Positions 1-8,888 of a DNA stretch of 41,260 bases are shown piece after piece. The notes under the pieces were generated by a model. The model was not told the origin of the DNA, made no database searches, and saw only the letters and a list, made by a program, of their open reading frames with translations. This DNA is from Polaromonas sp. (GTDB taxonomy: Bacteria > Pseudomonadota > Gammaproteobacteria > Burkholderiales > Burkholderiaceae_C): the NCBI GenBank assembly GCA_025363315.1, contig JANYED010000191.1:1-41260 (forward strand). Direction: 5' to 3'. The translations under genes were made by a program, and so were the position numbers. Each line of letters opens with the position of its first letter. Position 1 is the first letter of the stretch.

Positions 1-1152
1 GCGCTGTGCCGCCTGCTGTTGAGCAAGCCCGACATGCTGCTGCTAGACGAGCCGACCAACCACCTGGACGCGGAATCGGTCGACTGGCTGGAGCAATTTT
101 TGCAGCGCTATTCAGGCACTGTGGTGGCCATTACCCACGACCGTTACTTTTTGGATAACGCGGCCGAATGGATTTTGGAACTTGACCGCGGTCACGGCAT
201 TCCGTGGAAGGGTAACTACAGCACGTGGCTGGAGCAAAAAGGCGAACGCCTAGCCACTGAGCAAAAAGGCGAAGAAGCGCGTGCCAAAGCTTTGAAGAAG
301 GAGCTTGAATGGTCACGCCAAAACCCGAAAGCGCGTCAGGCCAAAAGCAAGTCACGTCTGGCACGGTTTGAAGAACTCAGCGATTTTGAATACCAAAAGC
401 GTGTGGAGACGAATGAGATTTTCATCCCCGTGGCCGAGCGTTTGGGCGCGCAGGTGATTGAATTTAAAAACGTCACCAAGTCGTTTGGCGACCGGGTGCT
501 GATTGATGACTTGAGCTTTACTGTGCCTGCCGGCGCGATTGTCGGCATCATCGGCCCGAACGGTGCGGGCAAGTCAACGCTCTTCAAGCTCATAGCAGGT
601 AAAGAGCTGCCGGACAGCGGTGAAGTCATCAAGGGCTCGACCGTGCGCATGGCCTTTGTGGACCAAAATCGTGACGATCTGGCGAATGAAAAAACCGTGT
701 GGGAAGACATCTCGGGCGGGCTGGACATTTTGAACGTCGGCAAATTTCAAATGCCAAGCCGTGCTTATGCAGGTCGTTTTAATTTCAACGGTGGCGACCA
801 GCAAAAGCGTGTGGGGACGCTGTCAGGGGGCGAGCGCGGGCGCTTGCATTTGGCCAAAACATTGATTGCTGGCGGCAACGTGTTGATGCTTGACGAGCCG
901 TCAAACGATTTGGACGTTGAAACCCTGCGCGCACTTGAAGACGCGCTACTGGAGTTCGCGGGTTCAGTGATGGTGATCAGCCACGACCGATGGTTTTTGG
1001 ACCGTATTGCCACGCATATTCTGGCGGCAGAGGGCGACAGCCAGTGGACGTTCTTTGATGGCAACTACCAAGAGTACGAAGCGGACAAGAAAAAGCGCCT
1101 CGGAGAAGAGGGTGCCAAGCCAAAACGCATGCGCTACAAAGCGTTGAAATAG
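1..1152 (+). CDS. ettA: Energy-dependent translational throttle protein EttA (ABC-F ATPase), 5' end outside the window
   Basis: The reading frame is open from base 1, so only the last 383 residues are present; full-length EttA is about 555. Visible parts in order: Walker B of ATPase domain 1 ([11 protein letters not shown]) followed by the ITHDRYFLD switch; the charged interdomain linker with [17 protein letters not shown]; then domain 2 with Walker A (GPNGAGKST), signature [13 protein letters not shown], Walker [12 protein letters not shown] and SHDRWFLD. The Lys/Arg-rich tail ending KRMRYKALK is typical of EttA rather than Uup. EttA binds the ribosomal E site and gates entry into elongation according to ATP/ADP level. 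It is cytoplasmic with no membrane segment. The missing part is the N-terminal Walker A and signature. EttA is the best fit among ABC-F members. Confidence 0.93.
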   Translation, partial: ALCRLLLSKPDMLLLDEPTNHLDAESVDWLEQFLQRYSGTVVAITHDRYFLDNAAEWILELDRGHGIPWKGNYSTWLEQKGERLATEQKGEEARAKALKKELEWSRQNPKARQAKSKSRLARFEELSDFEYQKRVETNEIFIPVAERLGAQVIEFKNVTKSFGDRVLIDDLSFTVPAGAIVGIIGPNGAGKSTLFKLIAGKELPDSGEVIKGSTVRMAFVDQNRDDLANEKTVWEDISGGLDILNVGKFQMPSRAYAGRFNFNGGDQQKRVGTLSGGERGRLHLAKTLIAGGNVLMLDEPSNDLDVETLRALEDALLEFAGSVMVISHDRWFLDRIATHILAAEGDSQWTFFDGNYQEYEADKKKRLGEEGAKPKRMRYKALK

Positions 1153-1157
1153 TGCCC

Positions 1158-1243
1158 CCACGGTTGTTCACTTCGTGTAACGCCCTGCCCCCCGAGGGGG
1201 CCGCTGCGCCTACGGACTGGCAAAGCCAGATCCGTGGCCCCTG
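1158..1243. repeat. GC-rich dispersed repeat, family 2, copy 1
   Basis: Lies between ettA and the DUF1415 gene. It contains the self-complementary stretches CCCCCCGAGGGGG and CTGGCAAAGCCAG. The 18 bases at 1217-1234 recur exactly, in reverse complement, at 22999-23016. This type of GC-rich intergenic element is familiar from Comamonadaceae. It may form an RNA hairpin after ettA. Confidence 0.6.
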
Positions 1244-1267
1244 TTTGAATGAATGCGGGTTCGGGGC

Positions 1268-1804
1268 ATGACCGACGAAGAAGTTCTGACGAAAACGAGG
1301 CATTGGCTAGAGGCTGCCGTGATTGGCCTGAACCTTTGCCCGTTCGCCAAAGCCGTTTACGTTAAAACTCAAGTTCGCCTGGTAGTTAGCAAAGCCCGCC
1401 ATGCAGACGACTTGCTGGAAGACCTTGACCGCGAGCTTGACTTGCTGGTTGCCACGCCTGCGAGCGAGATCGACACCACGCTGCTGATTCACCCGACGCT
1501 GTTTGAAGACTTTCTCGACTTTAATGATTTTTTAGAAATCGCTGAAGGCGTGGTTGACGAGCATGGCCTGGAAGGCGTCGTTCAGCTCGCCAGTTTTCAC
1601 CCTCAGTTTCAGTTTGATGGCACTGAGCCGGACCACATCAGCAACTACACCAATCGCGCACCATTCGCGATATTGCATTTGCTTCGCGAAGACAGCGTTG
1701 AGCGGGCTGTGGAGGCTTTTCCTAATGCTGACGCAATTTTTAAAGCGAACATTGCCACGCTTGAAAAGCTTGGGCATGCAGGCTGGAAATCTCTTGGGCT
1801 TTAG
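1268..1804 (+). CDS. DUF1415 family protein
   Basis: About 178 residues, the usual length for DUF1415, a conserved proteobacterial family of unknown function. The family hallmark is the N-terminal block WLEAAVIGLNLCPFAKAV. The block FLDFNDFLEIAE in the middle and SFHPQFQF near the C-terminal third also fit. It is probably cytoplasmic, with no signal peptide or membrane helix. The ATG at 1268 is preferred because a GGGG-containing stretch sits just upstream; an ATG at 1253 is in frame and adds five residues. It ends in a 4-base convergent overlap with the LysR gene on the other strand. No catalytic role can be assigned; the conserved Cys in LCPFAK is the obvious residue of interest. Confidence 0.85.
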   Translation: MTDEEVLTKTRHWLEAAVIGLNLCPFAKAVYVKTQVRLVVSKARHADDLLEDLDRELDLLVATPASEIDTTLLIHPTLFEDFLDFNDFLEIAEGVVDEHGLEGVVQLASFHPQFQFDGTEPDHISNYTNRAPFAILHLLREDSVERAVEAFPNADAIFKANIATLEKLGHAGWKSLGL

Positions 1805-2700
1805 GTTGCTCCCAGCACTTCAGCCTCAGACCGCCTGAGCAGCGTCTTCAAAAGCGGTGGCTCGAAATGCCGCTGTACCGTTATTGCATAGAAGTTTTCA
1901 TGCAGCTGCGGCACCACGCAATACTCCTCCAGCTTGCCGCTTTTTAGCTCGTCCTGCACCACCACGGTGGGCAGTAGGGCCACGTTTCCAGAGTCACGCG
2001 CCAGCAGGCGCAGCATGGCCATGTCGTCTACTTCGGCCAGCACCTGGTAGCGCAGGCCGAGTTGTTCGCACAGCACGTCAAACCCAGCGCGAATGTCGCT
2101 GTCACGGCCAGGTAGTAACAAGGGTTGCTCGGCCAACTCTTCTGGGAAACGAAACGCCTTGGCCTTGGTTCTAGGCTTGCCTACCAAGCTGACGGCCTGC
2201 CGCGCGATGCGCCTGCAGCGCCACGGGTGGTGGCTACTCGCGTGGACTTTGCGGTTGCTCAGCACCACGTCCAGGTTGTGCACCGCCAGCCGAGTCAACA
2301 GTTCGTCCAGTCCGCCCGACTGCAACACCAGCTCCACATCATCGCGCTTGAGCAGCGGCTTGACAAAGTTCTCCTGGAAGTTACGCGACAGTGTGGCCAC
2401 ACCGCCAATGCGCAGCACCTGCCGCGCCAGCCGCTGACCGTCGCGCAGCAGCGCAGTCAGCTCATTGCCAGTTTCAAAAATCGTGTCGGCGTAGGTCAGT
2501 GCCACGCGGCCGGCTTCGGTCAGTTGCAGTGCCCGGCCTTCACGGGTAAAAAGCGCTTGGCCCAGCCGGTCTTCAAGTTGCTTTATTTGTGTTGACAGCG
2601 CAGATTGAGACACATGCAGCTGCTCAGCAGCCCGCGTCAGGTTGCCTTCTTTGGCAACAGCCCAGAAGTAATGTAGGTGGTGATAGTTAAGTCTGGACAT
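1801..2700 (-). CDS. LysR-family transcriptional regulator (NhaR-like), probable regulator of dabBA
   Basis: 299 residues, standard LysR size. The N-terminal winged helix-turn-helix occupies about residues 5-65 (NYHHLHYFWAVAKEGNLTRA then QLHVSQSALSTQIKQLE). The periplasmic-binding-like effector domain fills the rest. The opening MSRLNYHHLHYFWAVA resembles the NhaR branch of LysR. The gene is transcribed away from dabB across a 103-base intergenic region, the usual arrangement for a LysR regulator and its target. It therefore probably controls the inorganic carbon transporter; bicarbonate, CO2, Na+ or pH as the signal is inference only. Confidence 0.88.
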   Translation of the reverse strand: MSRLNYHHLHYFWAVAKEGNLTRAAEQLHVSQSALSTQIKQLEDRLGQALFTREGRALQLTEAGRVALTYADTIFETGNELTALLRDGQRLARQVLRIGGVATLSRNFQENFVKPLLKRDDVELVLQSGGLDELLTRLAVHNLDVVLSNRKVHASSHHPWRCRRIARQAVSLVGKPRTKAKAFRFPEELAEQPLLLPGRDSDIRAGFDVLCEQLGLRYQVLAEVDDMAMLRLLARDSGNVALLPTVVVQDELKSGKLEEYCVVPQLHENFYAITVQRHFEPPLLKTLLRRSEAEVLGAT

Positions 2701-2803
2701 CTCAATACATCTTTAAAAAAGAACGTTAACGCGATGAATATGTATTTTACAGAATTGAATCAAATAGGCATAGTTACGCTACTTAATAAAAAAGGAGCGG
2801 ATT
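2701..2803. promoter_or_regulatory. Divergent LysR/dabB control region
   Basis: AT-rich 103-base spacer. AATACAT at 2704-2710 is matched by its inverted copy ATGTATT at 2740-2746, a plausible LysR operator arrangement. A strong ribosome binding site AGGAG at 2793-2797 lies six bases before a TTG codon at 2804, which decides the dabB start. No convincing -35/-10 pair could be fixed. Confidence 0.5.
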
Positions 2804-4354
2804 TTGCTGGCCTCACCCGACTTTTTACAACCCTTGCGCGGCTCACTGTTGCTGGCCATTCCACTGCTGTATGCGGTGGCGGCTCTGTTGGCCAAGTGGC
2901 GTGTGGGCAGAGCCTGTACCGGGCTGGCGCTTGGTTTGGCGGCTGCCTCTTTGGCGCTGTTGGCTGCCGGCAAGCCGCTGATTGGTTACAGCCTGCGCGC
3001 TGATGCACTCGGCTGCATTCTGCTGCTGTTGGTGACTTTTATTGCGTGGGTCATCACCCGCTATTCACAAAGCTATATGGGCGGTGATGCATCGCAGCCG
3101 CGCTATGTGCGCTGGTTGATGGCAACTTTGGCAGCTGTCAGTGTGGTCGTGGTTACGAATAACCTGGCGGTGCTGGCTGCGGCCTGGCTGGCGACCAGTC
3201 TGGCGCTGCACCAGTTGCTGACGTTTTTCTCAAGCAGGCCGGCGGCTTTGATCGCTGCGCACAAAAAGTTTTTGGCCAGCCGCTTGGGTGATGTGTGCTT
3301 GTTTTCTGGTGTGGCTTTGATTGGCATGAGCCTGGGTAGCCTGGATATCAACGTCGTCATCGCCAAAGCGCAAGCGTTGCCTGATTATCCCCTGGCGCTG
3401 AAGGCTGCTGTGTACCTGATCGTCATCAGCGCCTTACTCAAGTGCGCGCAACTGCCCGTCCATGGCTGGTTGATCCAGGTCATGGAAGCGCCTACGCCGG
3501 TGTCGGCCTTGCTTCATGCGGGCATTGTTAATCTGGGCGGTTTTTTGATGATTCGCTTGAGCCCGCTGGTGGCCGACGTCGCTGGTGCGCAGACCCTGCT
3601 GGTGGTGGTGGGTAGCTTGACAGCTGCTTTGGCCGCACTGGTGATGATGACGCGCATCAGCGTGAAGGTGATGCTGGCGTGGTCGACCTGCGCGCAAATG
3701 GGTTTCATGTTGATGCAGTGCGGGCTCGGGGCTTACGACCTGGCGCTGCTGCATCTGGTGGCTCATTCTCTGTACAAGGCGCATGCATTTTTAGCGGCAG
3801 GCGGTGCAGTGGAACAAGCCCGCCTGAAGGCCATGACAGCACCCCCAGAACCTGTCAGCCTTAGCATGTTTGTGGTCGGCGCTCTCAGCGGTTTGGTGAT
3901 GGTCGCAGCCGCTGGCGCGTTGTGGGGCGTGGCTTTCGACAGGCTCAGCGCGCTGTGGGTGCTCGCGGCGATTGTGTCCTTGGCCATAGCGCCATTGCTG
4001 ACGGCGCAAGCCCTTAGCATAAAAGGGCTGTGGCCGCTAAGTTTGATGCTGGGCGCGTTCGGCGTGGCGTTTGTCTACTTTGGTTTGCATCGCGTGTTTG
4101 GCTGGTTGGTTGACATGCCCCAAACCAGCGCCGTGAATACGTTCGACATTGCCTGGGTGATGCTGTGCTTTGCGCTGCTGTTCGTCATGCAGTGCCTGAT
4201 ACGAGCACGGCCTCACGGCACCGTGGCCAGCCGTTTGTATCCCTGGTTCTATGCCGGCTTGTACTTGGACGAGTGGTTTACCCGCATGACGTTTCGCATC
4301 TGGCCTGCCAGGTTGTCCCGCACATCAATACCTGCTGTAGGAGCCATTAAATGA
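2804..4354 (+). CDS. dabB: DabB, proton-channel subunit of the DAB inorganic carbon transporter (NuoL/MrpA-like)
   Basis: 516-residue polytopic membrane protein of the NADH-quinone oxidoreductase subunit 5/antiporter family, with about a dozen hydrophobic segments. The family core is seen around residues 210-245 (CAQLPVHGWLIQVMEAPTPV, then ALLHAGIVNLGG), matching the conserved proton-channel helix region of NuoL-type proteins. No other complex I gene is nearby. Instead dabA follows with a 4-base ATGA overlap, which identifies this as DabB. Established family knowledge: DabA and DabB form a membrane complex that uses the cation gradient to accumulate inorganic carbon. The start is TTG, supported by a well-spaced AGGAG. 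It is probably under the divergent LysR regulator. Confidence 0.92.
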   Translation: MLASPDFLQPLRGSLLLAIPLLYAVAALLAKWRVGRACTGLALGLAAASLALLAAGKPLIGYSLRADALGCILLLLVTFIAWVITRYSQSYMGGDASQPRYVRWLMATLAAVSVVVVTNNLAVLAAAWLATSLALHQLLTFFSSRPAALIAAHKKFLASRLGDVCLFSGVALIGMSLGSLDINVVIAKAQALPDYPLALKAAVYLIVISALLKCAQLPVHGWLIQVMEAPTPVSALLHAGIVNLGGFLMIRLSPLVADVAGAQTLLVVVGSLTAALAALVMMTRISVKVMLAWSTCAQMGFMLMQCGLGAYDLALLHLVAHSLYKAHAFLAAGGAVEQARLKAMTAPPEPVSLSMFVVGALSGLVMVAAAGALWGVAFDRLSALWVLAAIVSLAIAPLLTAQALSIKGLWPLSLMLGAFGVAFVYFGLHRVFGWLVDMPQTSAVNTFDIAWVMLCFALLFVMQCLIRARPHGTVASRLYPWFYAGLYLDEWFTRMTFRIWPARLSRTSIPAVGAIK

Positions 4355-6882
4355 ACGACCAGATTGAACAAGCTCTCAACCTGGCAATCAACCTGGCAAT
4401 CAACCAGGCCTGCCAGCGTATTGCCCCTACCTGGCCACTGGACCAGTTCATTGCCGTTAATCCGTACTTGGGTTTTGTGGATCAACCGATTGCTGCCGCT
4501 GCCAAGCAACTAGGTCAGCTGTCGGGCACGCCGCTGGTCATGCCGCGCTCTTTTTATGGGGCCGAGTGGCAGGCCGGTCGCTTGACGCAAGCGCATTTGC
4601 AAGCAGCGATTGATGCAGCTGGTGCAGATTGCAACATCGACGAGTTGATCGACAGCATGACGCGCAACGCCCCAGCGGCCAAGCCACACGTGCTGATGAC
4701 TACATTGGCAGACAGCCAGCGCGACCTGACGCACGCCCTGGCGTGGGTTGACTTTGTCACGCACCAGATCAGCCAGCACTGCGCGGCCTACTTTGATGTG
4801 AGCCAAGCCGCCTGGAACCCAGAACGTGTGGGCCTTTATGCCAGCTGGGCCCGGCAATTGGCCAACGACCACAGCACCGCGCTGCTGATGGGCTACAAGG
4901 GCTTCAACCAAAAGGCAGCCAGCTTGCCGCATAACCCGCGAGCGCTGATCGCTGCCGCGACGCAGGCGCTCGGTTTGAAAGCTGAGCACTGCGCCGACTA
5001 CTACACCGCACTCTTGATGAGCATCAACGGCTGGGCCTCGTGGTGCGCTTACGAGCGTTGGCAAGCACGGCTGGGCACGGCGGCGGGCCGGGCAGATGAC
5101 GACAACATCATTGAGCTGCTGGCTGTTCGCCTGGGTTGGGAATGGCTGCTGCTGCAAGACCCAACTAACAAAGCAATTGCTATAAAATGGGGAGCTGCTT
5201 ACACCCGTGTTTATTCGGCTCCAGCCTTATTTGATACTCAAAACAAGCATGATTGGATGCTTCAGGACGCTTTGGAGCGAGCTTATCAGGAAGGCCTGGT
5301 CAAGGGCTTGACGAACGGGCCTTTGCCGCAGCTGTTCAAGCCGAACAACACGAAAGAGCTGCCAACGGTACAGGCTATTTTCTGCATTGATGTGCGCTCC
5401 GAAGTCTTTCGCCGCGCGCTAGAAGCCAGCAGCCCGACCATTCAAACACGCGGCTTTGCGGGCTTTTTTGGTTTGTTTATTTCTTACTCAACCACCGGCA
5501 CGGCCATGGTGCGGCCGCAACTGCCCGGTTTGCTGGCGGCAAGTCGCTGCACAACTGACGTGTGGGATGCTACGGATAAATGCGATTCTGTCTCGCTAGG
5601 CCAAGCTATTGCCCAGAGGCGCAAGCAAAACCTGACTTGGCGCAGCACCTGGCAAAACTTTCGCAGCACGGCCAGCAGCGGCTTTAGTTTTGTTGAAACC
5701 TGCGGCCTGCTGTACGCAGGCAAGCTCTTGAAAAACACGCTGCCCAGTTACGCCACGCCAAACACGGTGGAGAAAACGGGTTTGTCAGGCGATGAGGTCA
5801 AGGCAGCCCGGCCACGGCTGCAAAACCTGGCTGGCACAACACCAGAAGCTGAACTGCAATCACGTGCAGACATGGCTGCTGGCATTCTGGGGGCCATCGG
5901 CGTGACCAAAGACTTTGCCCGCATCGTTTTGCTGGCTGGCCACGGCAGCCAGACCGCCAACAACCCCCACGCCGCTGGGCTGGACTGTGGTGCGTGTGGT
6001 GGCCAAACGGGTGAAGTCAATGCCCGGGTGCTGGCGGCGCTGCTCAACGATGCGGCGGTGCGCATAATGCTGCTGGCCAAAGATATCAGCGTTCCTGACA
6101 CCACCTGGTTTGTAGGCGGCATGCACAATACCACCACTGACGAGTTGACTTTGTACGACACCGATTTGATGCCCGCCAGCCATCATGCCGACTTGCAGGA
6201 ACTTCGCATCGCGGCAGTCATGGCAGGCCAGCGCGCCAGAGCCGAACGCGCACCTGCGCTGGGTCTGGCGCATTTGGCACGCGATGCAGAGCAGCTGGAA
6301 AAAGCTCTCAAAGCCAGAGCCAACGACTGGGCTCAGGGGCGGCCCGAATGGGGCTTGGCCAACAACGCGGCCTTTATCGTCGCGCCGCGCACGCGCAGCC
6401 AGCACATGAACCTCGCAGGCCGCGCTTTTTTGCACGACTACGACCACAGCCAGGACCCCGGCCTTGGCGTGCTGACCCTCATCATGACCGCTCCCATGGT
6501 AGTGACGAACTGGATCAACATGCAGTACTACGCCAGCGTGGTTGACAACGTCAAATACGGCAGTGGCAACAAGGTGTTGCACAACGTGGTGGGTGGCAAG
6601 CTGGGCGTTTTTGAGGGCAATGGTGGCGACTTGCGGATTGGCCTGCCGATGCAGTCGCTGCACGACGGCAGACAATGGCAGCACACACCGCTGCGTTTGA
6701 GTGTGTTCATCGAAGCGCCCAAAACGGCGATTGACAGCATCATCGCAAGCCATTCCGTCGTCAGGCAGCTGGTAGATAACCAATGGCTGCATTTGTTTCA
6801 GATCGATGCACAGCCGGGTACACAGAAAAGCACAGTGTTTCGTTATGCACAAAATCGCTGGTTCAAAATGCCGTCGGACTAA
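4351..6882 (+). CDS. dabA: DabA, zinc-binding carbonic-anhydrase-like subunit of the DAB inorganic carbon transporter (DUF2309/UPF0753)
   Basis: 843 residues, normal for DUF2309. The zinc-site residues known for DabA are present: Cys345 and Asp347 in IFCIDVRSE, and His531 and Cys546 in the segment from GHGSQ to LDCGACGG; the His-to-Cys spacing of 15 matches the family. DabA is a peripheral cytoplasmic protein thought to hydrate CO2 to bicarbonate vectorially while coupled to DabB. The gene overlaps dabB by four bases and has its own RBS (AGGAG at 4339-4343). Oddities: a perfect tandem 12-base duplication at 4381-4404 gives a duplicated Leu-Ala-Ile-Asn near the N-terminus. A dispersed repeat (5179-5235) adds about 19 residues before the first zinc ligands. 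Confidence 0.95.
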   Translation: MNDQIEQALNLAINLAINQACQRIAPTWPLDQFIAVNPYLGFVDQPIAAAAKQLGQLSGTPLVMPRSFYGAEWQAGRLTQAHLQAAIDAAGADCNIDELIDSMTRNAPAAKPHVLMTTLADSQRDLTHALAWVDFVTHQISQHCAAYFDVSQAAWNPERVGLYASWARQLANDHSTALLMGYKGFNQKAASLPHNPRALIAAATQALGLKAEHCADYYTALLMSINGWASWCAYERWQARLGTAAGRADDDNIIELLAVRLGWEWLLLQDPTNKAIAIKWGAAYTRVYSAPALFDTQNKHDWMLQDALERAYQEGLVKGLTNGPLPQLFKPNNTKELPTVQAIFCIDVRSEVFRRALEASSPTIQTRGFAGFFGLFISYSTTGTAMVRPQLPGLLAASRCTTDVWDATDKCDSVSLGQAIAQRRKQNLTWRSTWQNFRSTASSGFSFVETCGLLYAGKLLKNTLPSYATPNTVEKTGLSGDEVKAARPRLQNLAGTTPEAELQSRADMAAGILGAIGVTKDFARIVLLAGHGSQTANNPHAAGLDCGACGGQTGEVNARVLAALLNDAAVRIMLLAKDISVPDTTWFVGGMHNTTTDELTLYDTDLMPASHHADLQELRIAAVMAGQRARAERAPALGLAHLARDAEQLEKALKARANDWAQGRPEWGLANNAAFIVAPRTRSQHMNLAGRAFLHDYDHSQDPGLGVLTLIMTAPMVVTNWINMQYYASVVDNVKYGSGNKVLHNVVGGKLGVFEGNGGDLRIGLPMQSLHDGRQWQHTPLRLSVFIEAPKTAIDSIIASHSVVRQLVDNQWLHLFQIDAQPGTQKSTVFRYAQNRWFKMPSD
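5179..5235 (+). repeat. Dispersed repeat family 1, copy inside dabA
   Basis: The core GGAGCTGCTTACACCCGTG resembles the family core AATAGCTGCTTGCGCCCGTA. It is in frame and encodes roughly residues 277-295 (AIKWGAAYTRVYSAPALFD). Confidence 0.6.
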
Positions 6883-6989
6883 ATTTGCCGGCAGCTTTGC
6901 ACCAGACTTTAAACATGAACGAACTTACGCGAGCCACTCCACCGCCATCAGCACGCCATTCAACGTCAACGGTCAGCGGTGCCGACCAG

Positions 6990-7028
6990 GCCTGTCTTGA
7001 CCAGTCGCGGCAGCAGTCAAGCTTAGGC
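6990..7028. terminator. Possible imperfect hairpin between the convergent dabA and TAXI genes
   Basis: CTTGAC at 6996-7001 pairs with GTCAAG at 7016-7021, with outer partly complementary CCTG/CAGG. There is no T-run, so intrinsic termination is uncertain. Confidence 0.25.
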
Positions 7029-8369
7029 AGGCAGAGTGTTGTCTTTTGCGGTGTCGCTGCGCGTCAGCTTTTTGCGCACCAGCGCAATGTTGCTGCGCAG
7101 TGCGTAAAGTTCGTCGGTGTACGACAGCGGCACGGTGATTTTTTCAGCCCGGCTTTCCAGCGCGTTCAGTTCTTGCATCAGCGCAGCTTTGTTTTGCAAG
7201 GTAATGCGCAGCTCAATATCGCGCAGTTGGCCGTACCACCTGAAAATGCGCGACCGCACCCTGAAGGTATATAGCGGCGGCAAAATGCGTGACAGCGGCA
7301 GCAGCAGCGCCAGAATGACACCCATCGCCAGCCACATGCGTTCTACTAGATTCGCCATCCAAAAGCTCAGGTAACGCTGAAGCAATGGCGGGCCGTTTTT
7401 GATCGCCCGCTCGGCTTCTTTGGCAATCGGGAGCTCGTTGTTTTCAATGTTTGGGTAAGCACGTGCCCGCTTGAACCATCCTGCCCCGCCATGCAGTGCG
7501 TTACCGGCCAGCGCAAACAATTGCAGCAAGGCAGGGTGAGTCGTGGCTCTGGACACCAGCGCGGTGGTTGGGCCGACCAGCCGCACATCATCAGGCGGAA
7601 TGTTGGCTGCCAAGTCGACCACGCCGCGCGGCAGGCGGGTCGCGCTTAAAAAGTCAAAGCGCCGCGAATACGCGTCGCTTTGCGGAAAGTTCATCAGCTT
7701 GACACCCGGGGTTTGCAGCAGCATTTGCACCATCAGCGATTCAGGCGCTGAGGCAAACACAATTGCGTCAATGTCGGCTGCCAAAAAAGCCATCGTCGCA
7801 GGCGTTTGCTCTAGGCTGGACACTTTCAAGCTGGCGGGGTCGACCCGGTTGCTCTCCAGCAATTTGTTCACCAAGCTGGGTACGCCGCTGCCGGGCGTGC
7901 CGGTGTTGATTTTCATGCCTTGCAATTGCGTTAACCCTGTCAGCACTGCGGTGGTGGTAATTTTGCGCGCGGCGTCTTCGCGGTAAAACAGCCACAGGGG
8001 CTCCAAAAACAAGCTGCCGAGCGATTCCAGATTGCCTTTGTCAACATCGGTGTAGTCGCTGGTGCCGCCCTGCACAAAGCCCAGGTCCACCTTGCCCTCA
8101 CGCAGCAGCTGCAAGTTTGCCGCAGAGCCTTCGGTGGGGATCAGCTCCACCGTGATGCCGTCCAGCTTCAGCGCTTTGGCATAGCGTTTGCCAAACTCCT
8201 CATAAGCGCTTTGCGCGGGGCCAGTGGCCAGCGTGACACGCTTGGGCGGGTTTGGGTCGAGCCACCAGTACGCCAGTGCCAGCAAGGCAAGCGCCAAAAA
8301 GACAAAAGGGCCAAATGAAACCGCCAGGTCGCGGATGGATAGCAAGGTGTAGCGTATGGCTTTGGACAT
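7023..8369 (-). CDS. TAXI-family TRAP transporter solute-binding protein, membrane-anchored
   Basis: About 448 residues from the ATG at 8369 (MSKAIRYTLLSIRDL); ATG 8381 and TTG 8429 are alternative starts. A hydrophobic helix lies at about residues 17-38 (FLALALLALAYWW). The substrate-binding part follows (VTLATGPAQSAYEEFGKRYA, then TEGSAANLQLLREGKVDLGF), which is the TAXI (NMT1/THI5-like) fold opening. A second membrane helix sits near residues 340-360, then a cytoplasmic-looking coiled tail. Secreted TAXI proteins normally deliver solutes to a TRAP DctQM permease. Here there is a membrane-anchored version and no TRAP permease in the window, so substrate and partner are unknown. The gene is convergent with dabA. 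Confidence 0.8.
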   Translation of the reverse strand: MSKAIRYTLLSIRDLAVSFGPFVFLALALLALAYWWLDPNPPKRVTLATGPAQSAYEEFGKRYAKALKLDGITVELIPTEGSAANLQLLREGKVDLGFVQGGTSDYTDVDKGNLESLGSLFLEPLWLFYREDAARKITTTAVLTGLTQLQGMKINTGTPGSGVPSLVNKLLESNRVDPASLKVSSLEQTPATMAFLAADIDAIVFASAPESLMVQMLLQTPGVKLMNFPQSDAYSRRFDFLSATRLPRGVVDLAANIPPDDVRLVGPTTALVSRATTHPALLQLFALAGNALHGGAGWFKRARAYPNIENNELPIAKEAERAIKNGPPLLQRYLSFWMANLVERMWLAMGVILALLLPLSRILPPLYTFRVRSRIFRWYGQLRDIELRITLQNKAALMQELNALESRAEKITVPLSYTDELYALRSNIALVRKKLTRSDTAKDNTLPA

Positions 8370-8435
8370 GGGCAGCACCATAACACGCTCGCTGTCGTTT
8401 GCTTGACAAAAACGCGGCTTAGGTAACAAAAGAGC

Positions 8436-8483
8436 CCATAGCCCAATTGATACGGGCGCGAGCAGCTACTTAATATGTAGCAA
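8436..8483 (-). repeat. Dispersed repeat family 1, intergenic copy
   Basis: Contains TACGGGCGCGAGCAGCTACT and a small inverted repeat GCTAC/GTAGC at 8464-8481. It lies between the TAXI gene start and the end of the metal cluster. Confidence 0.75.
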
Positions 8484-8492
8484 TTACAGAAT

Positions 8493-8888
8493 TTATCGCA
8501 TAGTAAGCAGCGGCTGTACAAATGCAAACCAGCCCCCCACTGCAAACACCAACACACTGGCAACGTAGACGTGCTGAGACGTTTTGCGGCTGCGCAGGCA
8601 GACGTCCCGCAGCGACGGGTTGACAGGACATGGCGCAAAGCGGGCACGCCATTGCAACCACCCACTTAACGCCAGCATCACACCTGCAACCCCAAACACG
8701 GCTTCTTTGTATTCACTTACCCACACGAGGCCGGGCACAAAAGCCACCAGCGTTGACAGCGCTGCTCCCGCGCCCAGCGCCACAAGCAGTGCTGGCAGCG
8801 CGCAGCAAAGCAACGTGCCAGTACTGGTGAACAGGCTGACGAAAGTCAGCCACTTGCCAGATAACTGAACATCAGGTGATGCGGTCAT
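8493..8888 (-). CDS. Small MerT-like integral membrane protein
   Basis: 131 residues with about four hydrophobic helices. The first helix carries an adjacent cysteine pair in STGTLLCCALPALL, as in the MerT family of metal-ion importers. A later loop has FAPCPVNPSLRDVC, two further cysteines. The start overlaps the stop of the upstream HMA protein gene by four bases, so the two are translationally coupled. This mimics the merT-merP pairing of membrane transporter and periplasmic HMA carrier. It is the last gene of the copper cluster. Mercury resistance proper is not supported, as there is no merA or merR. Copper or another soft metal is the likelier substrate, by context only. Confidence 0.6.
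   Translation of the reverse strand: MTASPDVQLSGKWLTFVSLFTSTGTLLCCALPALLVALGAGAALSTLVAFVPGLVWVSEYKEAVFGVAGVMLALSGWLQWRARFAPCPVNPSLRDVCLRSRKTSQHVYVASVLVFAVGGWFAFVQPLLTMR

Noticed and set aside
2804-4354. A complex I (nuoL) or Mrp antiporter gene
   Set aside because: No other nuo or mrp genes; the overlap with dabA and the divergent LysR identify dabB.
5860-6852. A 330-codon open frame on the minus strand opposite dabA
   Set aside because: It lies entirely antisense to a strongly supported gene, has Val/His-rich composition typical of a shadow frame and no recognisable family.
6915-7022. Small plus-strand frame starting at an ATG after dabA
   Set aside because: No RBS and no family; it runs antisense into the TAXI gene.
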